From the NCBI GenBank assembly GCA_003663025.1, contig QMZE01000004.1:1-41854 (forward strand): a stretch of 41,854 nt of DNA, in the 5' to 3' direction. Source of the stretch: Archaeoglobales archaeon (GTDB lineage: Archaea; Halobacteriota; Archaeoglobi; Archaeoglobales; Archaeoglobaceae). Positions 14,207 through 22,589 of this stretch are shown in pieces. The notes below the pieces were generated by a model that had not been told where the DNA came from, did no database searches, and saw only the letters and a program-made list of their open reading frames with translations. The stretch's first letter is position 1. Each line of letters starts with the position of its first letter. The translations under genes and the position numbers were made by a program.

Positions 14207-16404
14207 TTCAGCCTTAACCTTTCTTCTAGTCTTATGTATTTGTAAGTTGGGTGCATGAATACTGTTTTTTCGCCTTCTACTGCTTTTATTTGTATGCTTT
14301 TGTATCTTGCTTTTTCTATTGTTATTGTTTCGCCTGGTATTACATAAATTTCTGCTTTGCCGTTTTTGTCTGTATAGTATTCCTTTCCTAAGCTAAGGAT
14401 TCTTGCGTTTTCTATTGGTTTCAGTTCCGGTTTTGAGTCAATTGCGTCGTAGACGTAAATTGTCATTTGCGCTGGGTCTAAGTAGATGTCTTGTCGCCAG
14501 TTTGAGTATATGTCTCCTTCGTAGACTTTGCTTTTTGCGTAACCTTTTGCTGTCGCATATAGCTTGTAATGACCTGGAGGAACTATTTGTTCGTAGTAGC
14601 CGTTCTCGTCTGATACTGCTACGAATTCTCCGTCGTTTATCCAAATTAATGCGTTTGGTATAGGTTCGTTTGTTACTGAGTTATAAACGTAGCCGTAAAT
14701 TTTTCCGCCTTCTGAGTGAGCTAAAGCCCAAAAAACGAAGATTGCTTCGTAATAAAAGGTTGTTCCTGAGACTAGCAATAACTCTGATTCTATGCCTATT
14801 CTCGCTCTGTCGTCTATTATGTCTTTGTTTCCTGCTTTTACGTAGCCTTGGATTGTGTAGTAGCCTGGTGCTGACCAATATATTCTGTATTCTAGTTCTG
14901 AAGGAACTTGTATTAGGTAGAAGCCGTTTGTATCTGAGGTTGTTTGCGAGATTACGTTACCTGTTTCTTTCTCTACTGCTATTACGTTTGCATTTGGAAC
15001 TGGATTTCCGTAGATATCTACTGTTCTGCCTATTATTGTTATTGGCGGTGGAAATTCTATTTTGTCTGTTAAATGCAGCCATTCTGCTGTGTCTCCCGAT
15101 TCTCCACCTCCTGGCGAGTCTGGAGTAGGAGGTAGAGGATATTGACTTAAGGCTAAACGGTGTCTTAATTTTATTTGGTCTTTTAGATAGATTTTGATTC
15201 TGTCTTTGGTCTCATAATAAGAAGATGTATCTCCTTCGGTTGCTGAGCCAGAACCGCCTCTGCTTCCTGCTCTGCTGATTCTATATGTGTATATTGTTTT
15301 TTCTGTTCTCTCGTAATAATATTCTCTTTCTTCTGGAGGTTTGATTTCATCTGTAGAGTTCTCTGTGCGGAAGTTTCCTAGGAAGAATTTGAATTTTAGG
15401 TCTTTTTCTGCTGGACCGCTGATAGTGAATGCGAATGCTTCAAAGTCGCCTGGTCGTATGTCGCATTTGAAATGTATTTCTTCTCCCTCTTGGCGTATTT
15501 CTTCGTTTTCTTCAAATAAGCCTCTTTTATCTAAGCCTGGGAAATCTACTAATGAGATTGATGCACCTTCTAATGGAATTATGCCTCCTTCGATAGATGA
15601 GGCTGATTTAGTGCATTTTCCGTATAAGTCGCCGAAAAATAATAATGCTGTTACTGTTCTTATGCCGTCTTTTACTTTGTCATCTATGCCGTAAATTTTT
15701 ACTACATGACCGTATTGGTTGCATATTCTTTCTATAAAGCACCAAACTGTTATAGGGTAGATAACGAAGTTTTGATAGTAGTCAGAATGAATTTCTACTT
15801 TCGCTATTGTTACTGTGTAGCCTTCTTTGAGTGCTAGTAAGACGTATTCGCCTTCTGGAACACCTAGGAAGTAGTAGTAACCGTCTGAATCTGTGTGAGT
15901 GTATATTATGTTTTTTCTTGGTTCTACGGAGCATAAATGAACTGTTGCGTCTGCTAACGGTTCTTCTGGTGAAGTTGATTGATAAACGTAACCGTCTAAT
16001 ACGTATGCTCCTGCTAGTGTTTGTTGAGTTCTTAATAAATCTATTAAGCCTAGTGTTTCTCCGTAAACATATTTGAAGTATGGAACATCTACGAAAGACA
16101 GAGTTTCTGAAAGTAATTCTATGTATAGCGGTATTGCTAATTTAATTTTGTCTTTTAATGAAATTTCTTCGTAGAAAGGTATAAATACCGCTACTGTGTC
16201 TGTTAACGAGAGTAATTCTTGCGCTTGGAAAGACGCTGGTGTTTCTTGCGTTGATAAAGGTAATAGCTTGTATAATATCTCTACGCGCTTTTTCTCTCGA
16301 GAAGCTAAGGAAGATAACGGTAATAGATTGTATGTCGCTTCTAAACTTACTTTCTGTTGAACCTTTATCTCTACCGCAGGTTGTAAATCGTATACGAAGG
16401 TCAT
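14203..16404 (-). CDS. Large fibre/spike with carboxypeptidase-regulatory-like repeats
   Basis: 733 aa, the longest gene here. There are four CarboxypepD_reg-like units: YVLDGYVYQST...PLADATVHL, GRTVDIYGNPVPNANVIAVE, GYVYNSVTNEPIPNALIWI and YVYDAIDSKPELKPIENARI, each followed by a Y-Y/G turn such as DSDGYYYFLGVPEGEYVL. Between units 1 and 2 lies a separate beta region with a Gly/Ser linker (SRAGSRGGSGSATEGD). No signal peptide or anchor. It likely forms a long stalk; partners are the small genes on either side. Confidence 0.85.
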   Translation of the reverse strand: MTFVYDLQPAVEIKVQQKVSLEATYNLLPLSSLASREKKRVEILYKLLPLSTQETPASFQAQELLSLTDTVAVFIPFYEEISLKDKIKLAIPLYIELLSETLSFVDVPYFKYVYGETLGLIDLLRTQQTLAGAYVLDGYVYQSTSPEEPLADATVHLCSVEPRKNIIYTHTDSDGYYYFLGVPEGEYVLLALKEGYTVTIAKVEIHSDYYQNFVIYPITVWCFIERICNQYGHVVKIYGIDDKVKDGIRTVTALLFFGDLYGKCTKSASSIEGGIIPLEGASISLVDFPGLDKRGLFEENEEIRQEGEEIHFKCDIRPGDFEAFAFTISGPAEKDLKFKFFLGNFRTENSTDEIKPPEEREYYYERTEKTIYTYRISRAGSRGGSGSATEGDTSSYYETKDRIKIYLKDQIKLRHRLALSQYPLPPTPDSPGGGESGDTAEWLHLTDKIEFPPPITIIGRTVDIYGNPVPNANVIAVEKETGNVISQTTSDTNGFYLIQVPSELEYRIYWSAPGYYTIQGYVKAGNKDIIDDRARIGIESELLLVSGTTFYYEAIFVFWALAHSEGGKIYGYVYNSVTNEPIPNALIWINDGEFVAVSDENGYYEQIVPPGHYKLYATAKGYAKSKVYEGDIYSNWRQDIYLDPAQMTIYVYDAIDSKPELKPIENARILSLGKEYYTDKNGKAEIYVIPGETITIEKARYKSIQIKAVEGEKTVFMHPTYKYIRLEERLRLK

Positions 16405-16910
16405 ACTGTAGTTTTAAATTTGAATGATACTTCCAAAAAACCTCCAGAAGGAACTGTCGCTGGAGACACTTCTCTTGCTATCAAGAAGTAATAGCCTTTT
16501 ATTTTTGCTATTAAACCAAATTCATTTACATTTATGTCTTCATCTGTTTGGTTCGATAAACTCCTCGCTACTTCTAATTCTATTATGTTTCCGCTCACCA
16601 CGACATCCTTTACTTGTGTAGAGTAATAATACAACTGACCCGATGATGTTCCATGTGAAATTTTATTTATATAATAATCGTATGGAGATACAGGTATATC
16701 AGAAGTTCCAACTACTATGCCAAAATCTATATTGCCTTCTGGAGAATCTACCTCCATAGCCGCCGAAACAGAATATGAATAAGTGCCCTTTCCTCCCTTG
16801 GTATATAGCGCTGGATTTATAGTTCTAGATGTTCCAGTAACGTCTTTTAAGCTCTCGCTCCTCCTATCGAAGAGATATGCTAAGTATCGGTAATAGTTTT
16901 CTAGGAGCAT
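16401..16910 (-). CDS. Fibre-base paralog without cysteine (169 aa)
   Basis: Carries the family pattern FGIVVGTSDIPVSPYDYYI ... ISHGTSSGQLYYYST ... VNEFGLIAKIKGYYFLIAREV ... GFLEVSFKFKT. The neighbouring 190-aa gene and the 146-aa gene at 18974 share it, so the three are paralogs of a tail-fibre-like fold. This copy has no Cys at all. Confidence 0.8.
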   Translation of the reverse strand: MLLENYYRYLAYLFDRRSESLKDVTGTSRTINPALYTKGGKGTYSYSVSAAMEVDSPEGNIDFGIVVGTSDIPVSPYDYYINKISHGTSSGQLYYYSTQVKDVVVSGNIIELEVARSLSNQTDEDINVNEFGLIAKIKGYYFLIAREVSPATVPSGGFLEVSFKFKTTV

Positions 16911-16912
16911 TT

Positions 16913-17485
16913 CTAAAACGAGAACTTTAATTTAATAGAAAGACTGTAGTCTACAGGAAAATCTATAGGAGATACAACGTCACGAAGAATCAAAACTGGA
17001 TAAGTAGTGTCGTCAGCTTTCGCTCTAGCGACTAAGCCGAATTCTTTTACGATAGTATCAACATTATCGTTTAAGAATAACCTCGAGATATCTAAGGAGA
17101 GAGAACCTGCTTCCTCGTAAACGTCTGATATATTCACAGCAGAACACCAGCAAGAGAATTGACTGCCTAATTTATAGTCGTCCGGTGTCGGCGATACATC
17201 AGAAGTTCCTATTAATATGCCGTAAGATTCATCTTCTTCTGGAGCATCGAGGAAGAAACTACCGTTATATACGCAATAACCAGCATTACACCATTTCGAA
17301 CAATAATATGAAACTCTATGAGTAAAAGTAGAGCCGTCTATTCTCTTTAAAGTAACAGAGTCATCTGTAAGTTGAGAGTAATAAGCCAGGTAATAATTTT
17401 TTAAGAGAGAATTAACTTTACCTCTGATGCATCTTTCTAGTTTCTCATTAGGGTTAAAAAGGCAGATTTCGTATGTTATCTTCAT
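16913..17485 (-). CDS. Cys-bearing fibre-base paralog, candidate radical SAM substrate (190 aa)
   Basis: Same fold as the 169-aa neighbour (YGILIGTSDVSPTPDDYKL ... VKEFGLVARAKADD ... LILRDVVSPIDF) but with seven cysteines: two in the N-terminal 20 residues, a CSKWCNAGYC cluster in the region before the core and CWC within it. The cluster lies where the paralog has ordinary residues. The gene start overlaps the end of the second radical SAM gene by 32 nt. A role as that enzyme's substrate is inferred from cysteine gain plus linkage. Confidence 0.8.
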   Translation of the reverse strand: MKITYEICLFNPNEKLERCIRGKVNSLLKNYYLAYYSQLTDDSVTLKRIDGSTFTHRVSYYCSKWCNAGYCVYNGSFFLDAPEEDESYGILIGTSDVSPTPDDYKLGSQFSCWCSAVNISDVYEEAGSLSLDISRLFLNDNVDTIVKEFGLVARAKADDTTYPVLILRDVVSPIDFPVDYSLSIKLKFSF

Positions 17486-18452
17486 TCGAGAATACCTCCC
17501 TGAATTGGCAGTTTATGTGAAGAATATCTGCTAAAAAGTCATAAATTTTGTAGAAAGCGTAGCAGTATCTGTCTTTGTGATAGAAGTAGGCTGCACAACC
17601 TCCATAACAATAATTCCAATATTTGCAGTTTCTACAATCTCTCTTTTCTAGAATATAATATCTTTTATAAGTAGGTTTGAATGTGTATAATGTTTCTATA
17701 GGAAGAACTGAGCAGTTTGCTACTTTTCCATTCGGAAGAATTCTCTTGGCGTTTTGAGTGCAATAAGGGTCGCATAAAGTATTGAAGCATTCTGCTTCAT
17801 GACCTAATAGGTTGCTTATGAAGAGATTAATAGGGTCTATGTTTATATTAATAGGAAGCAGTTGCAGTTTTGCTAATTTCTTCCATAATAAATATAGAAT
17901 TGTAGGACTAATGGAATATGATGTCAGTGTTTCGTGGTTTATTTTGAAATGCTTGACTATCTTGCTCATGCTGATAATGAAGTCAAATATATAGTTGTAA
18001 TTTAACTTGTGAGCAACAATCATTATAGTGATAGGAATGTTCTCGCTCGCAAGACTTGATATATTTTCTAAAGTTTTTTCTGTTTCTTCTTTTGTGCATC
18101 TTAGTATGTTTTGTTTTGGAAAGCCGTCTATTGAGACTGCTACTGATGTTTTGTATTTTTTGAATAGTTTTATGTGGTCTTCATTTATTAATAAGCCGTT
18201 TGTGCAGATTGACGATTTTCCGCTTAGTTCGTATGATAAGCGTAAAAAATATTCTATATCTTGTAAAGGTAGGAGAAGAGGCTCGCCGCCATGTAAGACT
18301 ATTTCGTCTTTATATCTGTTGTATAAGAATTTGACTGTGTTTGCTATTGCTTCTTTGTTGTAGTTTAATGTTCCTTCTCCATGTAATATTTTTTGGTAGC
18401 AGTATTTACAGTTTCTGTCGCATTTTAGAGCGCCCTCTAGTATCAGTATCAT
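17454..18452 (-). CDS. Radical SAM/SPASM peptide-modifying enzyme (second copy)
   Basis: 332 aa. C11-x3-C15-x2-C18 (CDRNCKYC) binds the SAM cluster; LHGGEPLL and SSICTNGLLI follow in the usual order. The C-terminus has SPASM cysteines (CFNTLCDPYC, NCSVLPI, CRNCKYWNYCYGGC and a late Cys). Closest in layout to anSME-like and RiPP maturases. It differs widely from the first copy, so it is not a recent duplication. It overlaps a 42-aa frame upstream and the Cys-bearing fibre-base gene downstream. Confidence 0.92.
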   Translation of the reverse strand: MILILEGALKCDRNCKYCYQKILHGEGTLNYNKEAIANTVKFLYNRYKDEIVLHGGEPLLLPLQDIEYFLRLSYELSGKSSICTNGLLINEDHIKLFKKYKTSVAVSIDGFPKQNILRCTKEETEKTLENISSLASENIPITIMIVAHKLNYNYIFDFIISMSKIVKHFKINHETLTSYSISPTILYLLWKKLAKLQLLPININIDPINLFISNLLGHEAECFNTLCDPYCTQNAKRILPNGKVANCSVLPIETLYTFKPTYKRYYILEKRDCRNCKYWNYCYGGCAAYFYHKDRYCYAFYKIYDFLADILHINCQFREVFSNEDNIRNLPF

Positions 18453-18534
18453 TTCTGTTCGTGTAGATTAGGTTTCCGTTTTTGTCGTAGACTCTTATTT
18501 CTAGTTCTGCTTTTAGGTTTAATTCTTCTGACAT
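18406..18534 (-). CDS. Short fibre-N-terminus-like ORF overlapping radical SAM start (42 aa)
   Basis: MSEELNLKAELEIRVYDKNG resembles the start of the 146-aa gene upstream (ICTIIIRDKNGKI) and may be the remains of a longer fibre-base gene cut by the radical SAM gene. It starts at the stop of that gene and ends 47 nt inside the radical SAM frame. It could also be a small leader or precursor-type peptide, but it has no Cys. Confidence 0.45.
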   Translation of the reverse strand: MSEELNLKAELEIRVYDKNGNLIYTNRNDTDTRGRSKMRQKL

Positions 18535-18974
18535 TATGCGACACCTATTGTCCAAACTACTTCTAAGTATTGTCCTGCTGTCATAGATTTTCCTGCGAAG
18601 ACTTGTCTGCAGAGCATTACTGGCGATGTTGCTTTTGCTCCTGAAAATACTCCGCTTTCTGTTATTGTTACGTCTTCACTGAAGCTAAATGTTGCTCCGA
18701 AGACTACCGATGATGGACTGCTGAATGATACCGATGCTTCTTTTTCTGCGTAATAGGATTGTAACGCTGTGTCTGATGATGTCGGAGAGGCTGTGCCTGT
18801 TCCTATTTGTATGTATGAGAAATAGGAGGTTTCTAAGCCTCCCAACAGTTTTGCTACGTGTGCTTTTCCTGCGTTTGTTATTACATTCTTTTTTCTTTCA
18901 ATTGAGAGGATTTTGCCGTTTTTGTCTCTTATGATGATTGTGCATATTCCTATTAGCTCTATTTTTTCTTTCAT
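18534..18974 (-). CDS. Tail-fibre-like protein, third fibre-base paralog (146 aa)
   Basis: VITNAGKAHVAKLLGG and YIQIGTGTASPTSSDTALQ are typical of phage-type tail proteins; the end VTITESGVFSGAKATSPVML and YLEVVWTIGV aligns with the two paralogs at 16401-17485. I place the start at the ATG at 18974, which overlaps the upstream stop as ATGA and follows GGAG; a TTG at 18980 is possible. Two Cys only. Confidence 0.8.
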   Translation of the reverse strand: MKEKIELIGICTIIIRDKNGKILSIERKKNVITNAGKAHVAKLLGGLETSYFSYIQIGTGTASPTSSDTALQSYYAEKEASVSFSSPSSVVFGATFSFSEDVTITESGVFSGAKATSPVMLCRQVFAGKSMTAGQYLEVVWTIGVA

Positions 18975-19489
18975 TTCCAAACTCCTATTATTACTACCTC
19001 GTAGGGTATCAAATCTGATGGTTTATCGCCTGGATTCGGATAAGGAACGTCGTTGTTGTTGTCTATATATAGTTCGATTGATTTGCGAACTTTTATTGGT
19101 TGCGGAAACTTGAAGGGTTGCATAATGCTTCCTATTGCTGCTGGTCCGCTTATTGTTTCCATGTATCTGCCGTCTATGTAGAAGTAGTAGAAACTGTTGT
19201 CGTGTTGGTCTGTTCCTACTGCGCAGAGAAGGAAGGTTCTGTTTTTGTTTTGTGGCTGTTGCCAGCCTAATAATTTGTATTTCTTTGCGTGCGCTGGAAC
19301 TGGGTTGTCCATAGTCGATGCGACTCTTTCGTAAACAAAATCTGAAGGTTCTATGCCTCCTAGTGATATGCCTTCTGTCTGTAACACTGTTGCTATTGTG
19401 TATAAGTAGTCTCTAATGTCTAGTAGGATGTCTCTGACAGTTGTTTCCGATTTTGCTAATTCAGTGCTGAGTTGTTGAAAGCTCAACAT
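18971..19489 (-). CDS. Virion-associated hypothetical protein (172 aa)
   Basis: The N-terminal helical part (QQLSTELAKSETTVRDILLD) is followed by a beta-rich domain with KYKLLGWQQPQNKNRTFLLC and a proline/aspartate-rich end. It resembles proteins that connect a fibre to a body, but I do not recognise the family. An ATGA overlap joins it to the fibre-base gene. Confidence 0.7.
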   Translation of the reverse strand: MLSFQQLSTELAKSETTVRDILLDIRDYLYTIATVLQTEGISLGGIEPSDFVYERVASTMDNPVPAHAKKYKLLGWQQPQNKNRTFLLCAVGTDQHDNSFYYFYIDGRYMETISGPAAIGSIMQPFKFPQPIKVRKSIELYIDNNNDVPYPNPGDKPSDLIPYEVVIIGVWK

Positions 19490-19562
19490 AGTTATAGTAG
19501 AGGAAGATTATTATTACTATCAACAATACAATTATAACCGCTAGTTCTGCTTCTACAATCAT
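19461..19562 (-). CDS. Very small membrane peptide (33 aa)
   Basis: MIVEAELAVIIVLLIVIIIF followed by a short polar end. It has an ATGA start overlap with the 133-aa gene and overlaps the 172-aa gene start by 29 nt. A single membrane helix of this size could be a virion or lysis peptide. Confidence 0.55.
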   Translation of the reverse strand: MIVEAELAVIIVLLIVIIIFLYYNYVELSTTQH

Positions 19563-19960
19563 GGCGAGATTACTGGATAGCCTAATATTGCGTATGCTAC
19601 TTTTCTAACTGCGTTAGCGCTGTCTGTATTTACTAGCTTGACTGATAGTTGAGCGTTTTTGTCCAATATAGGATAGTCTGTGTCTTTCTTTGTTGGTATG
19701 TATTTGTCGTTATAACGAGTTCCTCTAAGTGAGTATGGAAAGCCTTTCAATAGTGTTACTTCGCCCGCTCTGTTTAGTAAGGAGAAGTCTATGATTAGTA
19801 AATGCTTGTTTACTATTTCGTCTGCGTGAATTATCATTCCATCAATCGCAAATGCATATTTGTCGCCGTCTATGGCTGATTCTGTTGTCGGTTTGTCTCC
19901 TGAAGGTTCGATTTCGTCGTATGTTCTAATCAGTATATAGCGGAGTGTTCCGAGCTTCAT
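19559..19960 (-). CDS. Virion-like beta-rich protein (133 aa)
   Basis: Begins MKLGTLRYILIRTYDEIEPSG and shows a beta pattern ending NAQLSVKLVNTDSANAVRKV. No Cys and no membrane helix. It is preceded by an A/T-rich spacer with a T-rich terminator of the 463-aa gene and lacks a ribosome site, so it may have its own transcript. Family unknown. Confidence 0.7.
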   Translation of the reverse strand: MKLGTLRYILIRTYDEIEPSGDKPTTESAIDGDKYAFAIDGMIIHADEIVNKHLLIIDFSLLNRAGEVTLLKGFPYSLRGTRYNDKYIPTKKDTDYPILDKNAQLSVKLVNTDSANAVRKVAYAILGYPVISP

Positions 19961-19963
19961 TTC

Positions 19964-19986
19964 CGATAAAAAAGAAAAAATAAAAA
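19964..19986 (-). terminator. U-rich archaeal terminator
   Basis: On the minus strand the sequence directly after the 463-aa gene's stop is CTTTTTATTTTTTCTTTTTT. Archaeal RNA polymerase terminates at such U-tracts without a hairpin. A TTATAAACT element overlaps it and may start the next transcript. Confidence 0.6.
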
Positions 19987-19988
19987 GT

Positions 19989-21380
19989 TTATAACCACTT
20001 CTCTGCCGATACCTTTGCGTTTATGTATGCTTGCCTTGTTTCTGGAGGCATCTTCACTAGGTAGATTGACTTCGTGTATAATGTGAATTTGCCTGCTTGT
20101 GTTGGTGTTACGCCTGATTTGTTGACGAAGATGAATGCTAATTTGTGCGGATATTCTATGCGGCGGTATCTCTCTGGTAAGATTCTTAGAGAGAATGTTG
20201 TAGCGCCGCCATATCTGCGAGATGCGTAGTATCCAAACGTGTATTTTTCTGTGTCGTGACCTGTTTTGACGAAGACCTGTCCTGTTGCAACAGAGACTAG
20301 AACGACATCGTTGTTCGGTGCTATCACATCAACTGGTGCAATTGGCTGTTCTCTCAAGGCGTATGCTGCTGTGTAGATTGCTGCGTGGTCTGCTGTTTTG
20401 TATGAGTTCTTGAGCACGTCTAAGGTTATTGTTGTTGTGTCTGTCCCTGAGTCGTAATCTATATTGACGACTTTCGCTATTTCTGCGTTGTTGTCGTCTG
20501 CTATCATCACTTCTGTTCCGACCGAGTAGATATCGCTAACGTCTCCTGAAACTGTTACTGAAACCGCTGAGCCTGCGTTGGCGTCTGCTGTTAATGCGTT
20601 TTTAACGAAGTTTGTTGTTTTGATAAGCACCTCTTCTTCTATGTATTTAGTGCGACCATCGCTGGGAGGAAGTATCATGTGGTCTAGTCTAGGCATAACC
20701 TTCAAATCTGTCTGGTCCCAGAAAACTCTGAATTCTACATCCTTTTCGGAAATTTCTGGATGGTTCCAGAGAACTTCTATTGGTTCGTTTAAAATGTAGG
20801 TTGTTTCTGTTGTCGGAACTATTGTTGCCTTCGGGTCATTCACGTTCCACTCTTCAAATTTTGGTGCGACGACGTCTTCTGTGCGAAGAACGTAATTGAT
20901 GTTTGGCTTGAATTCTGTTACTTCTACGTTTCTGTAGTAGAGCGGAACTACTCGCTCGTAGGAAAGTTTGCCTTTCAGTGCAATTAAATAGAGGTTTATC
21001 GGATGACTGCCTTCTAGGACGTTTCTGTAGAGTGTGCCTCTAAGGTAGATTCGCTTGTCTGGGTCTAAGCCTCTGATTTCTATGTAAGTTTGTAGAGGTA
21101 TTGGAAGTTCAAAGCCTGTGTTTATCCAGCGACCATTCTGCATCAGAGAAAATCGCATTTTATTGCGATTGTATTCTGTGTGATAGTATGGAGCGATTAA
21201 ATTGTCAATTCTTATGTATTCCTGGTCTTTAACGCCGAAGACTATTGTTGTTGGACTGTCTGTTCCGATTTCTCTGACTAGTGCGCAAGTTTTCTGCCAG
21301 TCTTCGAGCCTGAATTTGCCGTCTTCCAGGTCTGAGCCTTTTATTACGAGTTCCCAATTATCAAGCTTTTCTATTGCCAT
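19989..21380 (-). CDS. Large beta-rich virion protein, candidate major structural protein (463 aa)
   Basis: No Cys-rich part, no membrane helix. The N-terminal (1-230) and C-terminal (350-463) parts are beta-rich and probably one domain, interrupted at residues about 264-345 by an inserted module with NALTADANAGSAVSVTV and VGTEVMIADD, a type seen in phage proteins. The C-terminus has many basic residues (YYASRRYGGATTFSLRILPE, RRIEYPHKLAF). Its size, single copy, terminator after it and closeness to a promoter suggest high expression. I do not recognise it as a known capsid fold. Confidence 0.75.
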   Translation of the reverse strand: MAIEKLDNWELVIKGSDLEDGKFRLEDWQKTCALVREIGTDSPTTIVFGVKDQEYIRIDNLIAPYYHTEYNRNKMRFSLMQNGRWINTGFELPIPLQTYIEIRGLDPDKRIYLRGTLYRNVLEGSHPINLYLIALKGKLSYERVVPLYYRNVEVTEFKPNINYVLRTEDVVAPKFEEWNVNDPKATIVPTTETTYILNEPIEVLWNHPEISEKDVEFRVFWDQTDLKVMPRLDHMILPPSDGRTKYIEEEVLIKTTNFVKNALTADANAGSAVSVTVSGDVSDIYSVGTEVMIADDNNAEIAKVVNIDYDSGTDTTTITLDVLKNSYKTADHAAIYTAAYALREQPIAPVDVIAPNNDVVLVSVATGQVFVKTGHDTEKYTFGYYASRRYGGATTFSLRILPERYRRIEYPHKLAFIFVNKSGVTPTQAGKFTLYTKSIYLVKMPPETRQAYINAKVSAEKWL

Positions 21381-21381
21381 T

Positions 21382-21534
21382 TCAGATTTCCACCTCTGAG
21401 AAGACTAGCTCCTCAGGACGGATTTCTTCTGTTTTAGGAGGACTTGGCTTCGGTGCTGTTGTTTCTCTTGTTACTTTTACTCTTTCTCTCCTCTTCTTTA
21501 TCTGAATTGCTCTTACTGATTGGCGAATGTGCAT
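21382..21534 (-). CDS. Small basic hypothetical protein (50 aa)
   Basis: A basic N-terminal half (IQIKKRRERVKV) precedes a proline/acidic tail (APKPSPPKTEEIRPEEL). The stop TGA is 1 nt before the ATG of the 463-aa gene. It may bind nucleic acid or bridge capsid parts; no family recognised. Confidence 0.6.
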   Translation of the reverse strand: MHIRQSVRAIQIKKRRERVKVTRETTAPKPSPPKTEEIRPEELVFSEVEI

Positions 21535-21544
21535 CTCTATCACC

Positions 21545-21907
21545 CTAGGCTGCTGTCCAAATACCTATCGCTGCGCCGACCATTTCAATTAGGTTGAGGA
21601 CTTCGTAGAAGAATGCTCCGCCCATGAAGTTGCCGAAAAAGTCTAAGACGTCGGATTCGTATGTGTATCTCGTTGTTCTAAGAACTCCGAAAATCAGCGG
21701 AGGTGCTATCAATCCTGCTGTAGTGTAAAGTTCCGCTGTCATGTATTCCTGCTCTGTTGGAGCTTCGCCCTCTTTAATCTTGTTTACGATAACTCCTGAA
21801 ATATAGCCGTGTAGGAAGACCCAGACGACACCTCCTATGACCATGCTTGCTATCCCTGTCCACCCTAAACTCTCGAAGAAACCACCCATTAAGCCGACTA
21901 CTGGCAT
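21545..21907 (-). CDS. Multi-span membrane protein, candidate membrane-embedded virion protein (120 aa)
   Basis: Three hydrophobic stretches are visible: about residues 14-42 (WTGIASMVIGGVVWVFLHGY), 62-77 (TTAGLIAPPLIFGV) and 92-118 (GGAFFYEVLNLIEMVGAAIG). The ribosome site AGGAGAGGTGATG is strong. Small hydrophobic major capsid proteins with two helices are the hallmark of spindle-shaped archaeal viruses; this one is longer, so the match is only suggestive. Confidence 0.7.
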   Translation of the reverse strand: MPVVGLMGGFFESLGWTGIASMVIGGVVWVFLHGYISGVIVNKIKEGEAPTEQEYMTAELYTTAGLIAPPLIFGVLRTTRYTYESDVLDFFGNFMGGAFFYEVLNLIEMVGAAIGIWTAA

Positions 21908-21922
21908 TTTACATCACCTCTC

Positions 21923-22525
21923 CTATAGAACAGCGATTACTTCTGGCGGTAGCCAAACTCTTAGCTCTTCTGGCGAGAGAACCCTGCGCAAGTCGCTTAT
22001 AAAGCCTTTATTGATTGCCTCTTGAATTACCTGGTCTCTCGTGTCTCCCTCTAAGATTTTCTTCCACGCATCTCTATCCTTTCCTTTCTGTGCCACTACG
22101 AAAGCCACTTTAGGCATTAAGACTGGAACACCATGATACCTCGCGAAGACATAACCTGTTGCGCCTCGCAAGTCAGGAACCCAAGTATCCACGAAATTCT
22201 TTAACCTCTTCTCTAGATTTGCTGCTCCCGCCTTAAAACCTGCGTCCTCTAACGCTTTCTTAGCTGCGTCTATTCTACTGTATGCAAGGTCTTTCTTCTC
22301 TGTATCCGATGCCTCCTCTCTCCATGTTCTCGTCGAATACTTCTCCCTATCAAACGTCTCACCGAGAGTTGAGTGCTTGTGCGGCGCTGCTCTACCAACG
22401 AGATAAGCACCGACGTTCCTACCGTGTGGCTTCTTGAAAACCCTGAGGTCTTTGCTCTTCGCTATCGCGATGACTTCTTTTACTCTACCAGGAGGAACCC
22501 TATTGATTTCGGGCGCTTTTGCCAT
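21923..22525 (-). CDS. Highly expressed basic virion-type protein (200 aa)
   Basis: Begins MAKAPEINRVPPGRVKEVIA, is rich in Lys/Arg/Ala, helical in the middle (TEKKDLAYSRIDAAKKALED) and mixed at the end. No Cys, no membrane helix. It is the first gene after a TATA-like element and has a GGGAGGGAT ribosome site. A nucleoid-like or capsid-associated DNA-binding protein fits its charge and position, but I do not recognise a family. Confidence 0.7.
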   Translation of the reverse strand: MAKAPEINRVPPGRVKEVIAIAKSKDLRVFKKPHGRNVGAYLVGRAAPHKHSTLGETFDREKYSTRTWREEASDTEKKDLAYSRIDAAKKALEDAGFKAGAANLEKRLKNFVDTWVPDLRGATGYVFARYHGVPVLMPKVAFVVAQKGKDRDAWKKILEGDTRDQVIQEAINKGFISDLRRVLSPEELRVWLPPEVIAVL

Positions 22526-22570
22526 TTTTTATCCCTCCCTTATTCCATTCCAATTTTATTTTTTTCACCC

Positions 22571-22587
22571 CTATTTAAATAATTTTC
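22571..22587 (-). promoter_or_regulatory. TATA-like promoter element of the structural block
   Basis: GAAAATTATTTAAATAG on the minus strand precedes the ATG at 22525 by about 46 nt. The larger spacing leaves room for a leader of about 20 nt that contains the ribosome site GGGAGGGAT, so this copy of the shared element drives a leadered transcript. Confidence 0.6.
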
Positions 22588-22589
22588 CC

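Noticed and set aside
13502-16076. Plus-strand frames opposite the fibre genes (for example 13576-14067, 14670-15128)
   Set aside because: They are Leu/Arg-rich shadows of real genes that arise from AT-rich codon bias, with no domain and no Shine-Dalgarno.
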